DNA from: Euglena gracilis
Lineage: Eukaryota; Euglenida; Euglenophyceae; Euglenales
Length of the DNA stretch: 64,000 bases
Reading direction: 5' to 3'
Assembly: GCA_039621445.1 (NCBI GenBank)
Contig: CP154956.1
Location: 63,132,257-63,196,256 of the forward strand
Shown here: positions 31,726 to 42,800 of the stretch, in pieces
How positions within the stretch are numbered: the stretch's first letter is position 1
Layout of the letters: every line of letters starts with the position of its first letter
Notes under the pieces: model-generated
What the model was told of the DNA's origin: nothing
Databases searched by the model: none
What the model saw: the letters and a program-made list of their open reading frames with translations, nothing else
Translations under genes and position numbers: made by a program

Positions 31726-33386
31726 CAGACCGCCATTTAGTGCGTATCACAACGCATCTGTGATACATTAATTTTTTTTGGGTGATACATGTGTGATACA
31801 TTAAAAAATTTTGGTGATACATATGTGATACACAAGTTTTCCTTGGTGAAACATATAATAAAAGCTGTGAAACACAAATTTGAAAGATGAAAAATTTACA
31901 CACGAACATAAGATGACGCTCACCCGGGCTTGAGGAACTCAGGTTCCCATGGCTACTCCAGCCCCACTTCCGGTTTCGGTGTGTGCAGATGCGCAAACCG
32001 ACCAAAACATCTGTTTTCCGCATTGTTTGTGCCGGCTGCAATTGATGTATTTGTAAAATTGTACAAGTGGTTGGTTTGTGCCAAGTCGATGAGACCGCCA
32101 TTGCAGGGTTCTAAACACACCTGCTGGGTGTTGTGTATATTATATGCTGTGGTGACATATGCTCTTAGGCACCCAATTTGCCAAAGTCCCAAGGGTGTGG
32201 CACCACTGCAGTTTGGAAATCCTTATGTGCGAGGTTTACTGTAGAATTTAAACACAACAGAATGACTAGCCTGTGGGCCTGAATTTGGGCATCGGCAATT
32301 GAGCACGTGAAGAACCATTTCTTGGCCCCTGAAACATCAAAATAAACCACATTTCCAGGTTTTATCCTGAAAAACTGAGTTTAGAAGTCCCTTAACCCCC
32401 AGCATTTTTGCCCGAAAACGAGGCACAGTTTTTGTGGGATAAAAATTGTGCAATTGCACGTCTTTACTGCCCCGAACATAACTTAGCCCACAACCAGACC
32501 CGCCATTGTCTTCCTTTTGGTGTCAACAATCGTGAAACCATAATTTGTCCTGCTGAAAAACATTTTAGTGCAGGAAAACCCATTGTCAAAAGCATTCGGG
32601 CAATGGCAAGCGAACTGGATGGCATTATTCCATTGATTGATGATGATGTGAAAAGCATCTGTTGCTCAAATTCGGTCAAAAAGAGAAAGGGGGAGGGATT
32701 AAAAACAACACAAAAATCACTCACCTGATTATTCATTGCACTAAAAAATAGACTGCAAAAGACTGCAAAAAAACTGCACATGTGCAGTTTTTTTTTACTC
32801 AAAAACACTGCAAAAAAAACTGCAAAAAAATGCAAAAAAAACTGCAAAAATGCCAAAACATGCAAACTGCAAAAAACTGCAAAAACTGCACGGTGCATAT
32901 TTTCCCCCTCCCTGTGATATCACAGTGCCACATTCAGGGGGGTGTTGGTGTTTTTGTTGGTGTTTTTTCACTTTGGGGGGATAGGTCCAGTGGTTATCAT
33001 GTCATTCGGACCTCAAAAAAAAAACAGCAGAAAAAAATTCCCGGGAGAGCCGGTGCCAAAAATGATAATCCGCTGTTTTTCGTCCAATCCTGCTCCCTCT
33101 CGCTCTCACCACTTGCAAGGCCTGCGCTCAAATCGGCTTTTGGTCAATGTGCGAAAATGCGCATATCGACCAAAAAAAAGCTTAAGTGCGAGATGCGCTT
33201 CCAAAGAGAGAGGCAAGGAAACAAGGATGCAAAGCGGAACAGAAATTGGGAAAAACATTTTGATGTAAAAATGAAAATGTGAAATTTTCTAAAAAATTGG
33301 TGATACATATGTGATACATTGATTTTTAGGCTCTGATACATGTGATACGGAAAAAATTTTGGTGGCGCATACTAAATGGAGGTCTG
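31726..33386. mobile_element. 1.7-kb element with CAGACC..CCATTTAGT inverted ends
   Basis: The left end CAGACCGCCATTTAGTGCG faces the right end ACTAAATGGAGGTCTG. The word GTGATACAT, often as TGATACATATGTGATACA, is repeated inside both ends (31740-31850 and 33297-33350). Inside is a repeat shared with 57950-58600 and a CTGCAAAAA array. No transposase was seen, so it is probably non-autonomous. Confidence 0.55.
32753..32893. repeat. CTGCAAAAA-type minisatellite
   Basis: Imperfect ACTGCAAAAA units repeat about a dozen times. An inverted counterpart (TTTTTGCAGTT) lies at 58505-58570. Confidence 0.8.
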
Positions 33387-34086
33387 GAACACAGATTAGG
33401 GACCAATTAGGGTGCCTCAGAGCAGTGTCACCACAGCGTACAGGGTACATAACACCCAGCATGCATATTTTGGAACCTTCCAATGGCTGCCTTGTGAACA
33501 AGAGATGTTACCAGAAAGATTTCGGGGTGAGACTTAGCCTGAAAAGATGCCCCAAAATTTTTATTTTGTGAGAACCCAGCAGTTGGTGTGCGCTGTTGCG
33601 CACACAAACGAGTGCGCAAATGTGCAAACCAAACAGTTGTGCAAACAAATGCATAAAGGGGCCATATGAACAACCCGAGGTTGGTTTGTTTGTGAAATTG
33701 TGGTGGTGGTGGTGGCACAAACCAAGTGGTTGATTTGTGCAACTACACATGTTCACAAAAACGAACCATTTGCACAACTTCAGAAATTATGTCCCCACCC
33801 ATCAAAAGCCAATTTGTTTCAAAACAGCTTTTCGCCCACCAGCCAAACTAGTCGTTTAGCAGCCGGCAAAACGGAGAAAAAGCCGTTCCGCCGCTGGCAG
33901 AACGGCGAAAAAGCTGTTTCACCGTTGGCAAAACAGCGAAAAAGACGTTTTGCCAGCCAAATGTGAGAAAAATGGCAAAAAAGCCGAAAAGCCGAAATGA
34001 AACACATACGGGTGGGAGCATACCACTTAAATGTACGAAATTACTGCATTTTTGTGAATCCTCAAATGTGAGATATTTGGTAGAAT

Positions 34087-34127
<41 letters not shown>

Positions 34128-34297
34128 AAAAATAAATAATACAGCAAACGAACCAGCCTTCTGGGTCGAAGTTTAGGCATTGGCAGTTGAGTTTAAAGAA
34201 AACCATCTTTGACCCCTGAAACATCACAATAAACGACACCTCCAGGTTTTTTTTAAACAAAAATTGAGTTTGAAGGTTCCCTTCACCCCCACTATGG

Positions 34298-34403
34298 TTA
34301 ACCCCCCGAAATCGGCCCCCGAGGGGGGGGGGTGTTATTTGGGGGGGGTGTTATTTGGGGGGGGTGTTATTTGGGGGGGTGTTATTTGGGAGGGGGGTTT
34401 AAC
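34298..34403. mobile_element. Short GTTATTTGGGGGG tandem element with inverted ends
   Basis: GTTAACCCCCCGAAAT at the left and GAGGGGGGTTTAAC at the right. Between them are four head-to-tail copies of GTGTTATTTGGGGGG. It is closely related to family D next door. Confidence 0.6.
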
Positions 34404-34591
34404 TCTCCCCCCCAAAATAAGCCCAGGGTCTCATTTTTTTGGTACTTTTTTGGAAAACTCTTGGGAGGGGGTGTATTATTTGGGGGCTGGTGATTTTTGG
34501 ATATTTCCTTGACCGACCTGGGCCAGGAAAAAAAAAAAAAATTTTTAAGGTTCCCAAAAACACTGATTTTTTTTCGGCACTTCCACCATGT

Positions 34592-34821
34592 GTAAACCCC
34601 CCTCCCAAATAACACCCCCCCCAAATAACACCCCCCCAAATAGCACACCCCCCCCTCAGGGGCGATTTCGAGTGCCCAAATAACACACCCCCCTGTTTTC
34701 CTTTGGTTTTCCATGTAAGAATAACGCACCCCCCCCCCAAATAACACACCCCCCCCCTGGGGCCCCAGTTCGGGTGCCCAAATAACACACCGGGGGGGTG
34801 TTATTTGGGAGGGGGGTTTAC
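34592..34821. mobile_element. AAATAACACCCC-word element (family D), copy 2, perfect 26-bp inverted ends
   Basis: The 26-nt left end (34592-34617, GTAAACCCCCCTCCCAAATA and onward) is the exact inverse of 34796-34821. The word AAATAACACCCC recurs at 30-45-nt spacing between three spacer blocks. The same blocks occur in the same order at 18624-18828. Length 230 bp, no ORF. Confidence 0.85.
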
Positions 34822-35822
34822 ATTGGTACAAATTGACATTTACCATGTTTTTTTGCGCTTCAAAACTCCTAAAACCTTTGAAATTTGATATGGTTTGTGT
34901 CAGAAATTAACGCTTTTAGGTCATTTTTTAGAAAGCATTTTTGCCGTCCCTGGCGCTACGTACGCACCGTCAGGGGGGGAGTCCTGTTTGAGGGTGGAAA
35001 TATGTGCCAAAAGGAGCCCTCAAATATGCGTTGAATTATGCGAAAATGTGTGATTTCACCCACCCATTGGTTTATTTCAGGCAATTTTTGTTCCAATTTG
35101 GTGACATTTAGGGCTATTGTCGACTATTTTTGGCCAGCTTCAACCATTTTTTTGACTGTTTTGAGCCATTTTGGGGCAATTTCAGGACAATTTGGGAATT
35201 TTTATTCATCTTTCAGGCCGTTTCGATCATTATTACCATACAGAGTCATTTTACAGCCAAAAATGGCCGAAATGGCCAAAAAGTGGTCGATAATGGCCCA
35301 AAATACAAAAACATGAGTGACAGTAATACAAAATGGGCCCAAAATTTTGCGGAAGGGCCAAAAATGGCCAGAAAAATGAATTGGCTAAAAATATGTCGGA
35401 ATGGTTCAATGGTAAATATGCAGCTGGAAACCAATTTTTTGGCTTCAGTTCAGTTGTGACGGAGAATGGTAGAAAATGCTCCCAAAATGTGGCAGACGAT
35501 GGCCCCCAAATCGCCCCAAAACAGTCCATTACTGACTCCTTGCTGCGAATCAAAGTCACACACCAAAAAAAAAAAAAAAATGTCTATATGCACCAAATCA
35601 CAAAAAATATCAATTCACAAAAAAAACATCAGATGCAAACTGATTCATGACAAAAATAACAATTAGAAGACAGAAGGTTTACAGGTGTCTGAGTCTTTGT
35701 TTTCTTTGCACAAAAAAAGCAACAAAAATCTACAGCAGAATAAAATAAAATTTTTGTGATAGTTTTTTTTTCCGAGCATTTTTCAGAAATTTGCAGGACT
35801 TCAGGGAAGTCACAAAAATTTA

Positions 35823-36125
35823 TTCAAATGGCAGCAAGCTACTACTTGGCACCCCCCCCCCCCGGGGGGGCCAAGTAATAGCTCCAGGGGGGGGGGGGTA
35901 AAAAAATTTCTGCGTTATTGATGGAATAGGGTTAGGGTTACGAGTTAGGCCTAAGGTTAGGCCTAACTTATAGACGGGTGTTAGGTGTACAAGTTAGGCC
36001 TAAAGTTAAGTTGAACTCCTAACCCTAACCCAACTCCATCCAAAACGCAATTTTTACCCCCCCTGGAGCTACCATTTGGACCCCCCCAGGGGAGGGGCCA
36101 AGGAGTAGCTCGCTGCCATTCAAAT
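35823..36125. mobile_element. TTAGGG-cored fold-back element (family C), copy 3
   Basis: Long inverted ends: TTCAAATGGCAGCAAGCTAC faces AGTAGCTCGCTGCCATTCAA. Next come C/G runs, then GGGTTAGGGTTACGAGTTAG facing GAACTCCTAACCCTAACCC around AGGCCTAA repeats. No ORF. Confidence 0.85.
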
Positions 36126-36504
36126 TTACAAAAAAAAACTTGTTTGGCAAGTTTGTGGTAGACAGCTGGAGTCAATGCCTTTTCAGCCATCTTCATTGCA
36201 GGCCATTTTGGGCCATTTGCCTCCAGGGAGGGTGGGTGAGGCACCGACTTATGAAAAATTTGCTGAAATTAGGATGAATGAAAATACCTTTTTTCATATG
36301 GATTGGGTTGTATATGCCAATCCATAAAAAAAAGCATTTTCCCAAAAATTTGGTGATCATATGTGTTTTGCAAATACACACCCAAAGATGTCTGTGGCAG
36401 ATAAAGCCCACTGGCCCAAAATGACCCAAAATTGCGAAAAATGGCCCAAAAAAGAAGCAGGGCCCCATAATAATCTGAAATGGCCTAAATCGACCCCAAA
36501 AAAA

Positions 36505-36850
36505 TAAACCCCCCCCATCAGAAGCCCCCCCCTAATAACAACCCCCCAAATAGAAGCCCCCCTCCCCGGTTACCTCCCAAACATCCAAATAACAGCCCTC
36601 CCCCCCCAGGCAGCCGCACATATTCAAAGCGCTGGAAACTGCAAGCACACAAATGCAATATGGATCGAGTTTTTGCCACAGTCTTAGCAATCCTTTGGTT
36701 CCTTGAGCCATTTGGTGAGAGAGGGTTGGGACAGAGGACCCTTGGCACATAAAAAAGAGTGATTTCCACGTCAACAGAAGCCCAAAACCTGGCTTTTTAC
36801 ACCCGGCACGAAGCGCCGAAGGTTTTTTGGGCCGCATGAGGGTACCCAAT
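36505..36850. mobile_element. Family E element, copy 1
   Basis: C-run blocks with AATAACAACCCC and AATAGAAGCCCC words are followed by a conserved stretch ending CGAAGGTTTTTTGGGCCGCA. The same blocks occur at 61940-62225. The hairpin-like CGGCACGAAGCGCCG is at about 36806. Confidence 0.6.
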
Positions 36851-38999
36851 TTGAAGCCCCCCCTGACCGAATAGTGGTCCCGGGGGCTTCTAATTGGGGG
36901 GAGTTATGTGGTCAAAATGTGCGGGAATGGGCAAATATGCTGTAGAAAACTCCTCCAAAACCTCAAAATATGTGCTAAATATGCACAAAAAAAATGCGAA
37001 GTATGCACTTTTTGGCCAAAAAAATGAAATATGCGCTAAATATGCAAAAATATGACCAAAATATGCGCTCCACAGATTTCCCCCTGCTTATTATTTATTG
37101 GGGGTTCATATTTGTCATATATTTTTGGTTTTTGCTCAACCAGCCCAAGGGGGTCTTATTTGGGGGGGATCTTAATCTGGGGGGTTAGTCGAAGATGAGG
37201 CATGGCACATTGGCTGGTAATGGATGTGTCAGCTGACTTGAAAATCTTGGCATTCAGAGGGGGCAATGTAACGCAACAACCTGACGCCTTCTGAGACATA
37301 CTGCACAACACCTCCACTTTGTGGACGCTGCGTTTCCACTCTTCTCTTGTCTCAGAAGTCCAGGTTGCTTAAGGCGTCCAGGTTGCTTGAGGCTTCAAAA
37401 CAAAATTTGGTCCACTTGCGCAAATGCGCAATCAACCAATAGAATGGTTTATTTGTGCAAATTGCACACACCAACCACCCAAAATACCAGCAATTTTTGT
37501 GGGGACAGGGTACAGCACCATTGGATCACAAATCCATCACACTCATTTCCAGCTTCAAATGTGCTGACATAGGAGACTGCGCACATCATCAATTTGCATA
37601 ATTGCGCACATTGTGTTGTTGTGTGGGTTGTGTGGGTCTTAAACATCAGGGCATTGATGGGCACCTTGCCACCAAACCCAACGGGTAACTGTTGGCAGTC
37701 CTCCTGTGTTCTTCATCACCCTCATCAACCACCAGTGGAAGAGTTCTGTAACTGCCCGTTTCCACCTAAACCCCACCAAAACAAGTACCCCCTGCTGATT
37801 TTCAGCAAAAATCAAAAAATTAGACCCCCCACCCAAAAAATAAGACCCTTGAGACTTTCAGCTTTCAGCAATAGAGCCAAAAGGAGACCCGGGTATTTTG
37901 GGGGGTTTTCTTTGTTAGTTTTATGTGAATCTCCACTCTGCCGTAACCAACTTTAAAACCTCCACAACGCGTCGCAGCTTCAGAAAGCAAAGGGTGGACC
38001 TGTCACAACTGCCCCCAAGAACACTTTCCAATTACACAAAACATTACAATTCGAAAACCAATGTTGGGTCCACCCTCGTGCCAAATGCCTGAGCAAAATC
38101 ACTCAAAGCTCCTCACATCAGAAGGTGGTTTGGCATTTGGGAATGCTCAAATCTGATGAGCACCAGGGCGAACCCCCCCCACCCCGCCAAATGGCAGGGC
38201 ACGTCCTCCTAAAGAGCAAGATCCAAATTAAAAAAAAACACACACCCCAACCGATGGAGCGAGCGCCAGTGTTGTATCCACCCAACTTTCAACTTTTTCC
38301 TGAATGGCGCCATTAAAAAAGACTTCGCCCCTGCCAAGGAGGCTCAAAGCAAATCCCTATGGGGAGTTGCCAAGAGTCCCCAAAACGGTCATTTCTTCTC
38401 AGGGACTCTGACCAAGAAAATTCCAGATTTCTAACATATGCTGTTTGCCAAAAAGCTCCCAAATTTTGGTCAACCTCGGGGGGATGTGAATCAATTTGAC
38501 CCAGTAACTATTAAATTGGGATGTCCCCCCGCCCTGTCTTTGATGGACGGGATCCAGACTACCTCCTCCCCAGAGTATTGAGTACATATTATGCACAGAA
38601 TACACAGAGGTAGAAAACACAGAGGATTCTGTGCAGGGGGGGGGGGCACGTTGGATGCGTGATTGTGCACTATTGCAGAAGACTTATTCAACTTCTTGAG
38701 AGGCAGCTTTCTTGGTGTTCTAGTTTGTTCTTGTGCCAAGGGACGTCCCTCTGGATGGCGCCATGCTTTTTTTTTGAGTTTTGCAATAATCTTAAAACAT
38801 CCCCCAAATTAAGGAATGGCATAGTGATTTCAAGGAAGTGCCAATGTCTATGATCATTAAAAAGAATAGTGAAAATGTTGGTCTGAATCGGACGGCCCAC
38901 CGAAACATACACCCGAAAACGTGCACCTGGGAAGACTGCCGGCGGACCTAACATTCATCCCGCCCGCATTACATTATCCCAAACTAAAGATACCCCAAA

Positions 39000-39120
39000 A
39001 TGCTATGTTTTTTGTCACCCCCCCCCCGAAATATAAAGCCTCCCGGCTTTGTATTCAGATGGGATTTCAAGACCCTCAGTGGGGGGCTTGACATTTGGGG
39101 GGGGATAAAACTTTTTTGGG
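39000..39120. mobile_element. Fragment of a C/G-run element (family B-like)
   Basis: CCCCGAAATATAAAGCC and GACATTTGGGGGGGG frame GGGATTTCAAGACCCTCA, the spacer block found in family B. It lies just beyond the asparaginase stop codon, in the downstream region. Confidence 0.45.
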
Positions 39121-39703
39121 TGGCCTTGATGACCTTCGACAACCTTCAATTGTGCTTAAATGTGAATTTTGTGCCAGATTTTGTTTTGCACCTCCTATTT
39201 CAAAACCACCCAAAATACATGGTAAATCGTTGGAATTTGTGCAGGTATGGCCAAAATAATGGAGCACCCCGGGCGTCCACTACAAGGGCACCCACTCTTC
39301 AATTTGTAATTGCTTTGTAGCTTGTCCAATGCTTTACATGCTTTGCACGTTCAATAAATTATTATTATATTATATTATGTCTATTACAACATGTATGCAT
39401 ATATCACAAGCATATATATCACAATACGTTATCATATATTGCAATACACTCACGTGTGTGTGTATATATATATATCATGACCCACCCAAATAAAAAGCCC
39501 CCCCTAAATATAAATCCCCCAGGGGGTTTGGTTTTGCCACCCAAAGCCCCCCCTCGATGTGGAGCCAGACACCGAGGTATCAAAAAAGACACGCCACAAG
39601 CAGAAACAATTGGCAACCTCACAGAAAGCAGTTTGTCAAACAAAAAAACGCGCGGTGTGAGCATTGGCGGTGTGGATGAGTCTCCACTGGCACAGGAAAC
39701 GCA

Positions 39704-39879
39704 TCACAACTTGCTCAACTCCGTGATGAGGCCTTTCTCTCCAGCCATCGGAGTGGCAAACCGCATCTGAATCTCCGCTGTGGAGCTGCAACATCCCAGC
39801 AACACAGTCAATTTTGTGACTGCGGCCTCGGTCGTCATATCATCCGCAGACATAACGCCCATCTGCAGCAACTTATTCC
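39704..39879 (-). CDS. L-asparaginase, last exon (DMTTEAAVTKL to stop)
   Basis: Acceptor GTCTCCCTTTTCAG; phase 1 start completes Gly after HAYAL. The frame reads NKLLQMGVMSADDMTTEAAV, then TKLTVLLG, and ends GLITELSKL with TGA at 39704-39706. This matches the C-terminal helix region of the family (ADMT.EA..TKL). Confidence 0.95.
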
Positions 39880-42800
39880 CTGAAAAGGGAGACAAATTTG
39901 CAGAACAAAATACATTTACCGGGACTTTATAACAAAATCAATCAGGCATTTAGTGCGGCATTTTGCATTTGGTGTGCGCAATTTTGCGCTCTCAGGAAAA
40001 TGAAGAGTCGTGGCCAGTTTTCCCCCCAAGGACCTCCCCAGGACCCACCGGGGGGCGGTACCCACAGGACCCACTGACCGTGGAGTTCCAGGCGCCTTCG
40101 GCGCCCGCTACCGGGGAGGGGGGGGAGGCTATCGCCCCCCCCCCCCGGACCCCCCCGGTCTTCAAAATAACCTCATCTTGTGGTGCAAAACTTTTGCCAA
40201 AAATTGCGGGACCCCCCCCCAGGACCCCCAAGACCCCCCCAGGACCCCCAGGACCCCCCAGGACCCCCCAGGACCCCCCAGGACCCCCCAGGACAGGGTC
40301 CTGGGGGGGGGAACTGGCCATAAGTGAAAATGAACATTGTTTGTCCCCGGATATTCAAGTCAGAATAGAGGCACTGTGTATTGTTAGTACCAAGCACCAT
40401 ACAGGGTCCATGCAAAGCAACCAATGAGCATGTGAGTTTTGGAACCCCAACAGCCACTCTGCCCCACTGCAGCTCGGTGGGCAATGATCATATTCCTGTT
40501 CCCACCAGGCTTTTGCTCAAGGATCCCGGAGGGAATCCACTGGCTAGCCACTTTGCTAGACACTGGAAAAAGCGATCAGCCAGACCCCCCCCAAGGGGGA
40601 GTACGGGGATCCCCCGTCTGGGGGAAAAAAATTCCACCGGCACTGCGGTGGAGGTGAGGTTTTGAATGTGTTTCAGCTGAATTTGTTAAAAAAAACCCAA
40701 AATGTCCAAAAAAGGGCATTTTGGCAAGTTTTGGGGTCCAAAAAATTTTCGGCGCTTCGCACTGGTCACTGGGAAAAAATTCACCACTGACTAGCCTTAG
40801 CAGACCCCTGGGGGGGGGGGGGTCCGCCGAAAACCCCAGTTTCAAATTTGGGCAGGATCTCAAGACCCTCAATGGGGGTTTACATTTGGGGGGCAGCTAT
40901 ATTGGGCATGAAAATCAATCTTTCTCCACCACAAGTGTGCATGTTTCCCAACACAACTTTACCCAAATTTCACCATCTTTGAGAACATTCCATGTGGGCA
41001 CCATCATTCATTCACCATTATTCAGCGCTTGCCTGGATGGGGGTTATATTTGGTCGCCAAATCAAAGCCCCCCCCCCCCTGGGTTTCCCGCAGTGCGCCC
41101 GAATAGTAGCCCCGGGGGAGCTTCTGATTCCGGGAGGGGGGGTATATTTTGGGTGATTGCACGTCGGATGGTGTTCGTTTTGGATGCCCTTTTTTCTGTT
41201 TCTTTCCTTGAATGAAAAACCTGATAGGACGTCCCCCCACAGGACCTGGGGGCTACCTTGATCAGTCACGGTGGAGGTGTATTTCACAACCCCGGCATAA
41301 AACAAATTTTAAGTGAGCAAAAATGGAAACAGGCGCACAACAATCCAAATACAGAAGACAATGGGTGGCAAAATCAAAATTTGAAATACTCTGAAAATTC
41401 ACACACATATTGCACAACTGGAGAATAAACTGAGTGCGAAGTCGCCTGCCTTGGTAGCCTGCCTTTTCCCCAAATCCATTTGGGGTTGGCTCTCAAATCA
41501 TTCCACACACACAACAACTCTGTTCTTTTCAAAAAATCAAAAAAAAACTTTAAAAAAAACACCCTAAAACTAAAACTAAAACTGCGGTTTGTTAAGAAAT
41601 GTCATGTCAAATCGATAACGGCAAAGGGATAACCGAGAACCCAGAACCAGGATGGTGTCCAGCTTTTCCTTCCTGGAGGCCACCAAGCAAGTAATAGAAC
41701 ACACCCAAAGCGTAGGCGTGCAAATCCACTTGCCCTTTGACACACTGTGTGCAGGCCACCACCAAGATGCCCTTGTCCAGTGCCTTCTTGAGGGTGGCCA
41801 GGAGCTCTCCCTTTGCCGTTGGGTTCCCAGTCCCATACAGCTCCAGCACCAACGCATTGAGGCCTTCAGCTTGGTCGATGATGTTCAGCAAACTCTGCAG
41901 GGTGGAGAACACTAACAAGCACAGAGCCGCAGCTCAGGCTTCAACCTTGTGGGAGCAGCAATACCCCTTTCAGCCTAACACACTACACATAAACAAAAAA
42001 ATGTCACCGTCCGTTCTCAGAGAAAAATTAGCAACAGACAGGGACAAAAGCCATCCTAGCTCCAATTTATGAAAATGGCATTTACGGCAAATCAATTATG
42101 TGAAGCTGGTCTTGAAGCACCAACAGCAGAAACCCAGAACAAATCCCTCATGGATCGCAAAAAAAACAAGAAAACGACACCTCGTCACTGAATCCCGGAA
42201 CAAGCCGAATGACCATTACGTTGCTATGGACGTTTCGATGCACTTGCAGCCGACCCTTTGGTGGTGGTAGAAGGAGATTCCAGTTCAGCTGGATTGCTCC
42301 CTTCTGGAAGTTGGTATCAGCACCGCTGCCCATTCTCCGGTTTACCCCTTGTTTCATGGTTCAATTTCAATTCTCATTCCATATTTTCTTTTTTTGTGCT
42401 TTGTCAACCTTTTCGTGCTACAAAAAAATCTCCGGTTTGGCCCTATTGTGGATGGCAAGAATGTTTTGTGTCGGACATCATGTGCGATTCAATTTTCAGA
42501 AATTTGCACAAGTTCCAAACCAGTGGAGCGGCGCAACATAATGAAGATCAGAAGATGCAAATCAGAAAGCTTTTTGTGTCCAGCGACAGAATTCCATGCT
42601 TTTAAGTTTTTGGCTAATCCTCAGATGGAATGATCAAACTCATTGATTGGTGTGCAAAAAAAAGTTCACACATCAGTTCTGAGAACGCTCAATTCATTCT
42701 TTTTTATCATCAATCGTTGTCTGGCAACAAAAAAAAATTCTTCTTTTATATTTTTTAGGCGGGTGCGCTTTTATTTGGACCCTACGCTTGTAGCTGCCCT

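Noticed and set aside
38688-38954. 88-codon minus-strand ORF with RVYVSVGRP and LRLLQNSKKK
   Set aside because: Coding-like in composition, but isolated, with no splice sites or motif that I could support.
40200-40310. CRISPR-like array
   Set aside because: The repeats are a 10-nt tandem unit without spacers, and the setting is eukaryotic.
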